A stretch of DNA of 64,000 bases from Symsagittifera roscoffensis. Taxonomy: Eukaryota; Xenacoelomorpha; Acoela; Convolutidae. Location of the stretch: assembly GCF_963678635.1 (NCBI RefSeq), contig NC_087064.1, forward strand, positions 26,268,189 to 26,332,188, in the 5' to 3' direction. This document shows, piece by piece, positions 33,206 to 46,617 of this stretch (position 1 is its first letter; each line of letters starts with the position of its first letter). The notes under the pieces were generated by a model, which was not told the DNA's origin, made no database searches, and saw nothing but the letters and a program-made list of their open reading frames with translations. The position numbers were made by a program, and so were the translations under genes.

Positions 33206-34399
33206 CCAGCTTCATCACCTACAACATAACAGCGAATCATAAATCCTCTAACATCATCAAAAACTAATAAAACAAAAATTTTCTATCAATTAAACCTTAA
33301 CTTAATTTATAAAGGTCTATCCTAATTCTTTTTTCCATTTAAATTAAACTTTTCAAACTTGACAGATCATCAAAGCTTTCCTCGGATCTTTAATTCACTT
33401 TTATCTATATTAAATTTAATTTCATTTATTTTATATCCCGATCATCAAGGCTTATCCTTGGATCAAATAGAATAATTTTGTTCTCCCCCTCAAAATTAAT
33501 AAAGAGTCTAACGACCTCAAACGTCGATTCACTACCCAAACCTTCCTCACGACCCAGGACTAATAGAAATTTTTCAATCACACTAACCATTCTAATTAGG
33601 ATAAACAGTGAAGAACTTCGGTTATTCATCCTTCACTTGACCCCCTCTTACCTGACCCAGGATAATAATTAAACTTAGTAAAATTAAATTAGTATCTAAC
33701 GAACTACTTGTGTTCTAATTATACCTGAATCTTGTGGATCGATTTACTATTCTCCAACCCTTGATCACAATCACTACCCATAAGTAAGATTAAGTAAGTT
33801 AACACCTTAACTTATACTAGCCACGAGAAAGTTAAAATCATTCTCAGTAATCAATATATACTTTTCTCTCCAACCCTGAAATACATGACCCAAGTTAGGC
33901 TAACCACAAAAAATTGTAAGAATTAACAGTTAAAGACATTAAAAATCACTAATCCCATTTTTGCATCCGTCATCCTAAGCCTTATGTCACTAGATCATTT
34001 TACACGATTGTGAAATAAACAACGAAAAATATGATCTCGTAATCACTCCGCACAAACAAACAATAGGATATATTAGAACAAAACGACAGACAATCACAAG
34101 GAAAATTTTATGCAAACAAAGACAAATTACACGAAAAAGATTTTCAAAGCGAAGAAACGCAGTCTCCGAATCAGAAACCAGTAAGTTAGACCAGTAACTT
34201 TACAGGTTAAAAGACTCCGTAAATAAAAATTATCAATTTACTGATACATTATTTTTTTCTGACTCAGAAACCACATCACAATCATCAGTACAAGGAAAAC
34301 GAAGATTAAAAAAGACATACAAAAACAAAACAGTACGTCTATACAATTGGAATCAACCAAAAAAACACAATAAAAACTACACATTAACAGTCATAAAAC
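33206..34399 (+). other. 5' untranslated leader of the element
   Basis: About 1.2 kb between the 5' LTR and the first coding region, AT-rich, with no convincing ORF. A packaging or primer region is expected here but was not identified. Confidence 0.6.
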
Positions 34400-37300
34400 A
34401 TGAAAATGAGCCAAAACGAAGAAAGCGAAGACGAAAACTCCATTCTTCCATTTTTAATCAACTCACTCACTGATGATAGAGGACAAACACAATTTTGTCA
34501 AAAGTTGATCGCAAATTTATTCGAAAAAGGAATTAGTCCATGTACAGCAGAATTTCCAGAAGTAGAAATCGAAAGACAAATTATTGATCACTATTTAAAA
34601 GGAATATGTAATAGAACACAACAGTACGGAATCTATACTATAGAAATCAAATCACCAAGAAAGTTTCATGGTAGATATGTACTTCAAACAGACGACGTTG
34701 ATATAGAGTTTTCAAAAGTATTCACAGAATACATAAAATACAATATACAACATCAAAACTCACAGAGAGCGAATTCCCTATTCACTAACGATGTATTTTC
34801 AATAATCTATAGCTATCTATCTATACTAGAAAAAAAACAGAATCTCAAGGAACTTCACCAGTTCAAGCATCTAGACACACAGCTGTAAGACATAAAATTG
34901 CAATAATCTCCGAGTTTTTAAACACAAACTGTGGAAAATTAACCATTAACGAAGTTTCGCAGAATGTTAAACACGATTTACAAAACTCTTAGCATGGTTA
35001 ATCATTGATTATTTCACATATAATATTGATTTAATCTCACAACAAAAAAAAATTTTAGATTTCAAAATTCTACTGATGAAACTGTTTTAGAAGAACAATC
35101 AGATTATGCTTGGGACTCCGAATGATCTCATCCACTATTCCTGATATTTCAAGTCAAGCAATAAGCACAATTTTTATTAACAAAGACTCTGTTAAAATAT
35201 ATCCACTCACCATTGACGCAACACTTTTAAACTATAATTCATTTCTACTCGATAGACTAGGAAATAATAGTTTAAACTCAACCCTCATACAACAAGAAAA
35301 TTTATATGGAACTAGAAATCTTACACAACAAGATATTCAAACACCATCACATGTCGCAAATGAAGAAATAGTTGAAACAGTAACAACAACAACACAACAA
35401 AGTATTTCACTAAATCTTACAACTCCAAGACCCAAAAATCCAACATTACCACAGGTGACCTTACAATCTACGGTTGAACCCTCCGTTGTTCCAAAAAATT
35501 CTTAGATGGATTACCAAACGTTTAGACCAATGACGAAACCAACACAAAAACAAAGAACATTCACTAGAAATAACTTTGCAGAACAAAATTATAACGATGT
35601 AAATAGACCACAAACAACTAAACCCTCTCTAGCAAACACGCAAAATCATTTATTTTCACAAAGACAAAATTTCCAACAACCAACATCAAACTCAGTAAAT
35701 TTTAATGATTACCCACAATTTTCTCAAGACCACAGTGAAAATTATCCATTTTTTCAGCAAAACAAGAATAATAGACAGCAAAACAAGAATAGATATCAAA
35801 CACCTTATTATACATCTAATTATCTTTCATCAGATGATGAAGATTATTATAACCAAAATAACCCACAATTTCATCAAAACCAAAGACTCCACTCTTACCA
35901 CGTAAACCAACCAGATATTTTTGAACCATATACACAAGAACAACATATGCGACAACCTAGACTAAATCTAGCATCTCTAAATAATAACTTTTTTATTCAC
36001 AAAATCCAGTTAATACAGATTCTTATCAACACACGCAAATGCAAAATGAAATCTCGCTACCCTATTACTTACAACAACATGAAATAACAAAGAGTCAATT
36101 TACAAATTTTTCACAAATGACAAATGCCGCAGAATTACTTCAAATGACTATGAATCCATACCTAATGGGTGGATCGTCAATAACATCAAACAAGCCATTA
36201 GTGCTATTTACAGGTACAGATCCTGAATATTCTCTAGAAGATTAATTAAATGCAGTCACAGCAAATGTAATCTTAAATATAGGACCTGAACCAATAAATA
36301 CACCACTTCACCAAAATTGGATACATCGACGCACAGCGTTAATACAAACCACACTTGATAGTGCAGCTCAAAAATGATTTCCAGTTTAACCTATAGATAT
36401 AAAATCAGATTGGAAAAGATTCAAACAAGAATTTTCAAAAATGTTTGATGCTGAAAGAAACAAACAACATCAAAGAGTTTTATGCAATGAAATTCATAGA
36501 CTACCAAACGAAATGATCAAACAATTAGCAGTAAGGATCGAAACACTAGTCCGAAAAGCATATTCACTTAACACTCATGATTATAAAAACTCAAAAAAGA
36601 CATAGACTTTAATGATGAATCTAACACCTCAATTACAAAAAAAAGCAATTAAAAAGAGAGCATCAAATCCTTCCTCAACTCGAGAACTAAACATAGATTT
36701 TAGAAAACTAGTTGATAAATTATAGCAAGCAGAAATCACTATGAAACTAGAAGAAACAAAAAATCTCAAGCTACAATATCTAAATAAAATTCAAGCCACT
36801 ACAACACAAATAAATAATATACACAAATCAGATATAAATTTATCCGAAAAAATCACTGAAATTTTGAAAAAATACGAGAAAAACCCAAATTTTACAGGTA
36901 AACTATCATTCAAAAAATGATGTAAATTTTACCGAGGATTCAGACATAGCATTGCTGAATGCAGAAAAACAACAAGACAACCAGAAAAAACCACAAAAGT
37001 ACAAAGAACCAAACAAATCATTTTATCAATACATGAAAAAAGACCAATATATACCAAAGAAAAACATTCATAGTAATAAAAGTTCTGGAAAACCACTTCC
37101 AAATAGTGCAAATTATGAAACCAATCACCTTATAACTCTTAATACAGAGGCAGATCAATAGACCAAAGAAATTCACGTAATTTTTCACAAAACGGATATA
37201 GTCGATCAAATAGTCGAAATAGTCAGTATCGAAATAATTATTCACGATTAAGCTCAAACAGACCAGATTATTCATTTAATACCAGTTCCCATTCATATTC

Positions 37301-37535
37301 TAGAAATAGACACTATTCCAATGATATATCAAGAAATTCATCATACAATAGACATAAAAATTATTCCAACAATAGGAATAGAAGCTACTCAAATAATCGA
37401 AATCAGCGATATCAAAACAATAGATCACGAGATTATTCAAACAACAGGTCAAATCACCAAAGATCTAACTACAACAATTATCCAAATCGATCACGAGATA
37501 ACTCACAAAAAAGGAGTTCAAATTATGACTAATGA
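34400..37535 (+). pseudogene. gag: gag-like region, broken
   Basis: The first segment (34400-34888, about 160 codons, acidic) is unrecognised. Next come a Gln/Asn-rich stretch (35110-36087), then a recognisable capsid-like part starting PLVLFTGTDPEYSLED near 36200 and running through WKRFKQEFSKMFDAERNKQ near 36420. A single zinc-knuckle-like motif at about 36921-36960 reads CKFYRGFRHSIAEC, with Tyr where the second Cys is expected. It is followed by an Arg/Ser/Asn-rich tail (37146-37530; repeats like RNRSYSNNRNQRYQNN), a plausible nucleic-acid-binding region. At least three in-frame stops near 36243-36390 and several frameshifts make it non-functional. Gag packages element RNA into virus-like particles. 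Confidence 0.75.
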
Positions 37536-37989
37536 TTGAGAATAATGACAAGGAAATTATTCTCAATCACCTCATAGGAATAATACACGTTATCCCGATT
37601 CTCAAAACAAATATAGAAGCAATACACCAAAACATCGAAGACAAATAAATCAAGTACAAACAACTGAAGAAACCAATTCAGATCACCTGGTATTGATAAT
37701 ACAGAAAGTACTGAATTACAATTAAATCAAATCAATTGCGAATCTACAGACAGTGAAAGCGATACAGAAAACACAGTTTTAGTCAACAGGATAGAAGTTG
37801 GAAATGAATATAAAACTGTTACGTACGAACAACCATTTCATTCACATGTTTCAGATTATTACCAAGACCTAGAAGTAATAACATACCAATAGAGCAAGAA
37901 GTAAATGAAGCAACGACATTCCACGAACCTGAAAAAGAACAAGCACCATGTTCTAGTACAAATCACATTTACCAAAACGTACCAAACGA

Positions 37990-38398
37990 ACCACCAAGAG
38001 AAAAACTTTGGACCATTCCATTTCTCTTAGAAAGTCCAAAAATTAAAGAATTTCAAACATCAGACCTTGAAATAGATTTTTTGATAGACTCTGGAGCAGA
38101 ACCAAATATTTTAAATATTTCAACCTGGAATGAAATCAAAATTTTACATCCAAAACTAATACCTTTGAAAACCGCCAGTAGACTAGCAACAGCACAAGGT
38201 TCAACCTTAACAAACTACGGAAAAATCCAACTTTTCCTTGTTCCAACTAAAACAATGGAACAAAACAAACTCTTAAATAAACCATTTAAGCAAACCTTCC
38301 ACATTACAGATATAGAACACAATATCATTGGAATTCCATTCATCACTAAATACATACCAATTATCAATATATTAGACAGCAAAAATAATAAAAAATGA
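37990..38398 (+). pseudogene. pol: Retroviral-type aspartic protease domain
   Basis: DFLIDSGAEPNIL carries the active-site D-S-G triplet. A flap-like stretch ATAQGSTLTNYGK and the IIGIPFITKYIP end motif complete the fold signature. The domain itself is open, with a stop after LDSKNNKK. It processes the Gag-Pol polyprotein in active relatives. The reading frame matches that of the RT but is interrupted between 38400 and 39020. Confidence 0.85.
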
Positions 38399-38576
38399 TA
38401 AATATACAAGAATGCATAACACCGCTTTAACGTTCTTCCAACGAATGAACAAACAACCACCATTTTTCTCAAAATTTTACCCCATTTATAATAAAGAAAG
38501 AAAACTTCTTAAACCACTTTCAGGATACATTTATGCATTACCGATCAAACAAGTTCATCGATATGACAAAAATTAA

Positions 38577-38927
38577 ATGAGACAACACCTCTATATGTCT
38601 GACCTTGAATTTAGACCAATTCACAAATTTTTTAGAGTAACATTTTCATCCATAAAAAACATGAAGAACTCAAACTCTGACATTATTTCTCTACATGGAT
38701 ACAATAATTCACCATATAAAATAAACCTACCTCTAGGACTCCTAGGATATTGTGAAACTAATGCAGCAACTTCTCCTACAAAAGAAGTAGCATATAGAGT
38801 AAATAATATATTACAACTATTAGATATATGCCAATCAACAATTCTTGACATAGAACTATCAAAAAATAATATAATGCGCAACGAAAAAACAAATACAGAC
38901 TATTTCACAAAAAAAATCCTATTTTAA
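38577..38927 (+). pseudogene. pol: Protease-RT connecting segment
   Basis: A 117-codon stretch (starts RQHLYMSDLEFRPIHKF) lies between protease and RT on the same strand. No catalytic motif. Its position in the pol order is the main evidence that it belongs to the polyprotein. Confidence 0.55.
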
Positions 38928-39019
38928 ACCAACATTCAAAAATCACACTATACAGAAGAACAGCACAAGTTCTTAACAATGTTCAATTTTCAACACTCTC
39001 AAATAACATAAAAAGAATT

Positions 39020-40145
39020 TGAAAAAAATTAGCCGATTTACTATCAAGATACCCAACAGTTTATGCCACATCTAAATTCGACGTTGGAAAAACAAATTCA
39101 CCACTACATCTACCCTTGAAACCTGACACAGTTTTCAAAAAACAAAGAGCAAGCAAAGTACCAATCCACAGTGACAAAGTTAATAGATTACTTCACATTC
39201 TAGAACAAAATCAAATCATATCTCCAGTAATTAAAGAAGAACAGCCAAAGGGAAACACCTTTATCAACCCTGTTATTATTCTAGTCAAAGGACAATCACT
39301 GAAACTAGTTCTAGACGCTAGATATCTCAATTCACTCCTTGATAAATCTAAATGTAATTGGCCCATAGAATCAATTCAAGTAACTCTAACAAAAATAAAC
39401 GGAAAATACTTCACAACCGCAGACATGAATAGTGCATATAATCAAATGCCACTAGATAAACATTCACGACGATCAACACAATTTGTTATCGGAAATCAAC
39501 AATACGAATTCAATAGATTATTCTATGGCATATCCATAGGACTAGCAGCTTTCTCAGCATTTATGAGTAAAAATTTTAGAACACTTCTTCTCAAGAAAAA
39601 TGCAATTACATTCTTAGACGATGTCTTTATGCAATCACAAACCAAAGATGAAATGTTCGCAGTTCTAGAAAAATATCAGCAATTATTACAGAACGAAAAC
39701 ATGAAAGCAGCCCCAGACAAATCACACTTTTTTTTTAACACGCGTAAAATTTCTTGAACACATTATAGAGAAAAACACCATGACCCCATTGAAATCACGC
39801 ATAGATGCAATCCAAAAACTCCAGCCACCTACAAACAAAAAGAAAATCCAAGAGTTCCTGGGAATGTTAAATTTCTTAAGTAAATATATCTATAAAATGC
39901 AGTTATACTTAAGACCATTCTGTAACATTCTTAGACAACAAAAAATTTTTGAATGGACTACAGAACACCAAACGCGATTTGAAGAAATCAAAAAACTTCT
40001 CACCGAACAAATTTCAAACACAGTTCCAGACCACAATCAACCATTTTATGCAATGTTTGATGCTTCAAATTTTGGCATCGGTGCAGCATTACTACAATCT
40101 CACAATGGAACGAATAAAATGAATCTCATGTCAGCAAATTCTTGA
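39020..40145 (+). pseudogene. pol: Reverse transcriptase with start of RNase H
   Basis: The fingers and palm run from KVPIHSDKVNRLLHILEQN through KLVLDARYLN, motif A (YFTTADMNSAYNQMPL), the template-grip stretch (FNRLFYGISIGLAAFSAFM) and motif C (TFLDDVFMQ, an F-x-D-D variant). A frameshift in a T-run at about 39730 moves the thumb and RNase H start into another frame (39780-40145: IQEFLGMLNFLSKYIYKMQ, then the first RNase H Asp in MFDASNFGIGAALLQ). The catalytic aspartates are kept. Synthesises cDNA from element RNA in active relatives. Confidence 0.95.
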
Positions 40146-41230
40146 TTATTCACACAAGCCGAGCTACGACTCTCTACTCTAATGAGAGAATGTACAGCTA
40201 TAACATATACTCTTACAGAATATGAATTTTGGATACTTGGATCAAAGCATCCAACAATTTTATTTACGGATCACAAACCTATTATTTTTCTTTTTACACA
40301 AAAATCAAAATCAAACCATAGAGTTTACAGATTTCAATTATTTTAATGAAATTTCCAAACTTACACATAGTATGGATAGCAGGAAAAAACCTTGCACTAC
40401 TTGATACTCTTAGTAGAAATACATCACCTGAACTACTAACAAGAAAAACAACAGTTGAAATACCACAAAATATAAAATTCTATCTCACTAAAAATGAAAC
40501 TTCACCACGATTGCAATTTAAATACGCAGTAAAAACTGACATAGATCAATCACAAATAAACAATCTACAACATTTTCCATTTTATTTAGATTGTCAGAAC
40601 AACCACTATGAAGTTGATTTACTAAGTACATCTACATTTAAGCCGTTTCCATATTTACATTGGATCAAAAACAACACTCATCAAACCGAATTATACAACA
40701 ACCACATAAAAACAACCCATTACCGTTAATAGAAAAGGAAAATCTAACTCATACAATAAACTTATCAGGACCGTTACCAAATGAATCAAAATACACGATA
40801 AATTAAGTTTTTAATCTTCATGACCAACTTGACACAAAACCCCTATCAAAGATAGAAGTAGAAAACATTTTTCTACCAACAACAGAAAAAATTACACTTG
40901 AATTATTACAAAAATATCAAAATCTCCACCCAGTTATCAGACAGCTAAAATCATGGCACAAATATAAAACTAAACCAACCAAACCTGATACCACAACCTT
41001 AGGAAACAAAACGCTCCTCAGATATTTCAGAAAATTCAATAATACTACTATAAATGAGAACACAGATGTTTTAGAATATCAAACACCCGATTTTAAAGTA
41101 CCTTGTCTACCTTTAAGTATGGTGTTAATAGCATTCAATACTTCACATACCCTACACACTAAAGACATTCAGGATCAGAAACTTTATTCAAAATTTTTAT
41201 TTCCCAAATGCACCAATTTGGATTAGGGTA
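40146..41230 (+). pseudogene. pol: RNase H remainder and connection to integrase
   Basis: The RNase H pattern continues after a stop at 40143: AELRLSTLMRECTAITYTL, then FTDHKPIIF, then, in the next frame, FPNLHIVWIAGKNLALLDTL(SRN), a typical end of gypsy RNase H. The tether that follows (40420-41200) has no motif and is frame-broken. Confidence 0.85.
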
Positions 41231-42671
41231 TTATGCAACGATTGTATAAAATGCCAATTAAATAAACACTACCCAAATCAAAAACAAATTGCAAAAAACA
41301 AGATTTTAAAGGCCAAAATCTATATTTCAATCATAAATTCTCATTTGAAACAAAAGGACCAATTTCACCATCCTCAGAAGGAAACTCATATATAATGGTC
41401 ATTGTTGATGCATTTACGCACTATGTAGCACTCAACCCAGTGCCCCGTTGTAATGCTTATTATGCATATACAACACTCTACGAACACTGGATAGCTAAAT
41501 TCATTTTACCCGAAATACTAGTCACAGACAATGGCACCGAGTTCATTAATAACGAAATTATCACATTATGCCACCTATATAATATTAAACATAAACCAAG
41601 TACATCTCATGCACCTTGGACAAATGGATTATTCGAAGGTATGAACCGTTCATTACAAGAATATCTCAGATGTATCATTAATAGAAATGATACACGATAC
41701 ACTGATTGGTCAACAGATGTAAAATTATTTCCCTTATCCTATAATTCACAAATTGCAACAACACTAGGAATGTCACCATATGAAATGGTATTTAACCAAA
41801 AACCACGAAAACCAATAATGTTTACAGCAAACGCCCATAAAAAAGCACAAGGTTATTATAAACCAAATAAGGATTCAATTTGTTACAACTTACCACTATA
41901 TACCTATGTTGAAGACCACTTTCATCATCCACAAATTTTAAAATTAGCTTCCGGTACACGGACTGAATGAATTTTAAATAGAGATAAAAAACACAATGTT
42001 AATTTTTGTAATAAAAAAATAACAAAAAAAAATTGTTACAAAGACAAAACATAAATAGCCAAATCAATTCACGCTTCACACCAGCAACAGATTTAAAAAT
42101 CCGAACATTTGTTTTAATTCCGAACTATACAACACAAAAAGGAATTTGCCAAAAATTACAACCACTCCCAAAAGGACCATAACAAATAATTGATAAACCC
42201 ACTGATTTAACATACAAACTTACTGACTCAAGTAAAAAAAAAATTGTTCAGCATCGAAATAACCTATTACCCTATTATCCAAAAGAATACGCACTCCGTT
42301 AATTAGCTCAATTATATTCTTTCAGAGGTTTAAAAATTGTTCAAAACAATTCAGAAATTGAACAAAATCAAAACACCGACAAACACATGAATTCAAAACC
42401 AACCCAACAAAAAGAGTTTTAAAAATTGTTCAGAGGTTTAAAAACTGTTCAAAACAATTCAGAAATTGAACAAAATCAAAAACAGAAACAAAAATATCTC
42501 GAAAAGAAAAAAAAAAGGAAAATATCAGAAAAAATTCTACCACAGGATCAAAAAGAGAAATTTGAACATAGAGAATCATCACGAATTAGAAATCAGCCAC
42601 GAAAAAACTATAAAACATTCATCCCACAATCTAAAATAGTGAAGAAAGTTGAGTTTCAAAAACAACTTTGA
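41231..42671 (+). pseudogene. pol: Integrase with D-D-E core and C-terminal tail
   Basis: The zinc-binding end CNDCIKCQ is at about 41234. The core has VDAFTHYVAL (first Asp), VTDNGTEF (second Asp) and LFEGMNRSLQEYL (catalytic Glu), followed by LGMSPYEMVFNQKPRKP. The core is open from 41395 to 41970, and the rest is broken. The tail near 42260-42300 (QHRNNLLPYYP) is a usual integrase end. A 50-bp or so stretch (42320-42373) is repeated at 42428-42483. A final basic stretch ends at 42671. Inserts the cDNA in active relatives. Confidence 0.92.
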
Positions 42672-43039
42672 TTTTACTTCACATTTTTACGTTCTTTTTT
42701 ATATCATTTTGAACATACACATTTTCAAAATAACATGCTGAAAAACACTTGAACAAATCTAGTTCAAAACCAGCCAATAGAAATCATTCCGAATCATCGC
42801 CTTAATTATAATAACACAACTATATTAGCCGACAAATATTTACCTCCAAGCATAACTATAACTATAACTTCAAGACCTCCAGGTCAAAAATAAGCAAACC
42901 GCTACAAATTGACAACTAAAATCAACTCAATCTGAACATTACAATCCTCCCCTATCATTTAGTACAAAGATTAACAATATTTTCCCAATTTAGACCTCAA
43001 AAACCCTCCAAGCAAAATATTAAATTGGCCTAAAGAACA

Positions 43040-44175
43040 AAAAGCACATGATCATTTAGCCTAAAGTACAAATTTTTCTTAGATACCCCCAATCGTTCCA
43101 CAAATAAAAAACAACCCCCACACCAGTCCCCACCGACAACATCCCAAGAAAACGCAACAACACCTACAAATACCCAAAATCCCCAATCATCCACAAGCAT
43201 TTCTTTCCACGACAATCCATATACTTTTGAAGAAAGACACGCACGATTATCCGAACCATTAGAACCAGTTGTTCGCCAAGCACCTTTGAGCGAACCACAA
43301 TACGAACCAACATATAACATATAACCACATCTACAACAAGATCTTAACAGATTAAGACACATTAGCTGAAACCAAAATACACTTGAAAAAAAAATAGGCA
43401 AATCATACATCCGAGACGAAACAGAAATTTTCAAACTCCCAGAGTTCATTTTCGTATACCTCAATCACCAACACCAAATCCTTTAGACCTTTCTCGTAGC
43501 ACACTACCAGTTACTCCCCCAACTGCTTCACAACAAAGCACTTCAAATATTTCATCACACTACTTAGGTTCAACCCAAACATCAGAACAAATCCCATAAA
43601 ATCCTTTTAATCCCCACGCAACTACAGAACGACTTCCATATTGGGTAACGCACACCTACACTCAAGGTGAACCCAATTCAGTAAACGACCTAATTGACGG
43701 TTCATCTGATACAACACTATCAACATTGCCAGAAACACTTTCCCTTCCTTCAACACCTTCTCTAAGTCAAATATCACCAACATTTTTTCCCCTAAATTTT
43801 TCTCCACATCTTCATTCAAGATATCAGGAACAATCTTCTAATAGTATACCACTACGATTAGATAGGAATACATTCGTAGCCCCTCCACCATTATTCGGTC
43901 AACGTCAAGAAAGTAGCAGACGACACAACTGGGCACTAAATAGATTACAATATAGACAAGATATCCACAAAGATATAAAAGAACATAACATCCAAATACT
44001 TCAACAAAATAGTCTCACACTAAAATTCGAAATTACAGTAAGACTAACTAACATTGTTCGACACCCATTTCCATTAACTTCACCAAATATAACAGCTCAA
44101 TTTTTACCTCCCCCATTTATAACAACAGAAATAATATATAAATACGATGGATATACTAAAAAGACAATCGGATAA
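43040..44175 (+). pseudogene. Accessory coding region X between pol and env (unrecognised)
   Basis: Plus-strand coding-like sequence in two frames. About 43097-43450 is rich in Pro, Thr, Gln and Ser, with a short acidic patch (TFEERHARLSEPLEP). Then 43453-44175 continues Pro/Ser-rich to a more ordered C-terminus (RHNWALNRLQYRQDIHKDIKEH and TLKFEITVRLTNIV). Stops at about 43322, 43365 and 43597 and one frameshift break it. No known domain, signal peptide or membrane span was seen. It could be an accessory protein, or the N-terminal part of an env precursor. Confidence 0.4.
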
Positions 44176-44213
44176 ATAACTTTTTATAACCCATATTCAG
44201 AATTATCATACAC

Positions 44214-46617
44214 ATGTATTTTCTAAAGATATTTACATTTCAATACCTTCTCTTTCTTATTTTTTCCGAGCCAAATCAAAATCCTTCTCCTCGCACAGGA
44301 CCTCAGGATTTACTAGTAACACACTACGATTGTGAAGAAAACGAACAAAAAACACTACATAAATATGCTATAAATCAAGTAACACAATGTGAATCCGAAC
44401 CACAAGCTATAGAAACCACAAATGTAATAACTACGTTTTACTCAAAAGCTCGACCGACAACACTAACAGGATACAAATTCACAGCAACATTTTCCGAAAA
44501 GAAAGTACATTGTTCACACGTTTCAAACGGAATTGAAAATAGATTAGACCATGAATCTTTCTACCAAAGTAACATCAAAAGATTTTTGCACCTCAGCCCT
44601 GAAGATTGTAAAAACGAACTAAAAAGACTAAACCTCACACCAAATAAAGGCACAAACAGAAAACTTGTAAACTTTCAAGTTTTCCAGACTCAGCACATCA
44701 AGCCGAACTTGAAAAAACACCAAGGTCATATACGACTAGATACAAAATTTCCCTTTCATGGAGCACATGGAAGGTTAACATACGATCTTCATGCTGAAAA
44801 TTCGATGCCACACATTGGAATAAATAATCCCTCAAACTGCAAAGCAAATACAAAAAATAAAGGATACCAAGAAATAATGTTTTTCGATTGGAAAATACAA
44901 CTTCAAAAAGTACAACTTACACGCGACTTGAAAGATGACACAATACTTTATCAAGGAATCAGACTCCCTTGCAAAAACGTCCAAGGATATTGCGATCCTA
45001 CAACACGCACACAGGCAACCCTTTTTTTGTTTCCCGCACAATTTTTCAAGTAGCAAAAATACACGCTAGAATGATTAAATTTCACCAAAAGTATTTTATT
45101 GAATCAATCCTGTTTGAAGATCTAAACCCTGACCAAATAAGACATACTAGTCATAAGTTTAGAAACATCCACAATATAGAGAATAAATTAACACGTTTCC
45201 AATTATACCCAGAAGCAGAACTCGCATGCAAATACAACAAACTTCTTTACAAAACACAATATTCAGAAATTCTTGACGAATACGAAAATGGTTTCGAAAT
45301 GAGTACAGGTAAATTAATTATACACCAAATGGCTATATCCCACGCATATACTGATGCGAACTCATACGTTTCAGTAAAATTTCAAAAAAATGCAGGAAGA
45401 ACCGGTGAAAAATTAAAACCACAAGATACAGAAAGTACACCTTTACAAGAACTATCACTCATGAACAACACATCTTTTGGCGCAATTCATTATGACATAC
45501 ATTTAGATATGAAATTGGATTACACGATAAGTAGAGTTTTTCGAGAAATGACATTATCAGAACTAGAAACTCTACACCAACTATGTGAACTCGAAAGAAC
45601 GCAGATTCTACAATCACTCGCACCAGCAGTTCTAAAAATACCCTATGCAGGATACTTACTATCCGGAAATGGATCAAATTTCCGTGATTATGAAGGAAAC
45701 ATTTTATGGTATCACACTTGTACCAAAAAAGTATCACCTTTGTATGTTTTTGAAGATAAACGATGTTATAGAAGAATTCCAATATTCTACAAAAATAAAG
45801 TACATTTTGTTGATATACTTTCACGAAGAACTTGTTTTTGGGATACAGCAGTCCCATGTGGATCAAAAAATTGCCACAATGTTTTACAATTAAATCCCGA
45901 CGAAGTCAAATACTATCTACTCACACCATATCCAACACTAATGAAATCATTAAAAAAGTTTTCACCCGAAAGTATTAGAGCTATTTCCCGCAACCGGAAT
46001 ATTGATTTACAATCGATCGGCATCTACTCTAAATCAGACATACAACACCACATTCGTACACAACAAATTCAGGAACTACTAACAAAAATTGACACAATAC
46101 AACGACAATCAATAGATCAGAATTTACGCAAACTTGCAGAAACAGCAGGATTTTCAGACATTTACGCACAAGATTACAGCCGATGTTTTAAAGATAAAAA
46201 AGAGTAAATTTTTTTAAATGGCGAAAAAAATCGACCACAAGATATATCACCAATCAATATTTTTAATTTTGTAAATCTAAAAAATGAACTTTTTGCCTTT
46301 CCAGGATGGCCCTATTACATCTTAGGAAGATTGACTATATTATACGCAATGTTTAATTTTATAGAATTTTTTTCTCTCTATTGAAAGGAATCTATAACAA
46401 ATGCGCAATACATACACAAGTAAACAGACAAGCAAGTGCAGCACGTATACTTTTTGCAGGATTTTTTGGAATTTTTTCTACATCAAAAAACAAAATACTT
46501 TTAGATGCACAAATAAAAGAATATAACACAAAAATATCAACTACACCAAACACATATGACGAATTACAACACAATAAAAACGCATCACCCATTATCACTA
46601 GTACCACGAAATTTTAG
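44214..46617 (+). pseudogene. env: Envelope-glycoprotein-like region, broken
   Basis: Starts with a signal-peptide-like stretch (FLKIFTFQYLLFLIFSEP). The first half (44214-45053) has a dispersed-cysteine ectodomain (LLVTHYDCEENE, then QVTQCESEP, then KVHCSHVSNG). A frameshift near 45000-45050 moves the second half to another frame (to 46205), with more cysteines and a YAGYLLSGNGSNF...YRRIPIFY...VDILSRRTC core. One stop at 46205 separates it, in the same frame, from a hydrophobic span (GWPYYILGRLTILYAMF at 46304-46381) suited to be the membrane anchor. A short tail follows in a further frame (to 46617). Order and topology fit a class of glycoproteins captured by Ty3 and BEL elements. Resemblance to chuvirus-type glycoproteins is a memory-based suggestion only. 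Non-functional as read. Confidence 0.55.

Noticed and set aside
36240-36400. Possible alternative genetic code (TAA or TGA read as sense in gag)
   Set aside because: The three host genes use standard stops and codons, and the element also has frameshifts. Simple decay explains the stops.
43030-46607. Minus-strand ORFs opposite the env and accessory regions
   Set aside because: The plus strand is G-poor, so few TTA, CTA or TCA complements fall in some minus frames. They are shadows without motifs.
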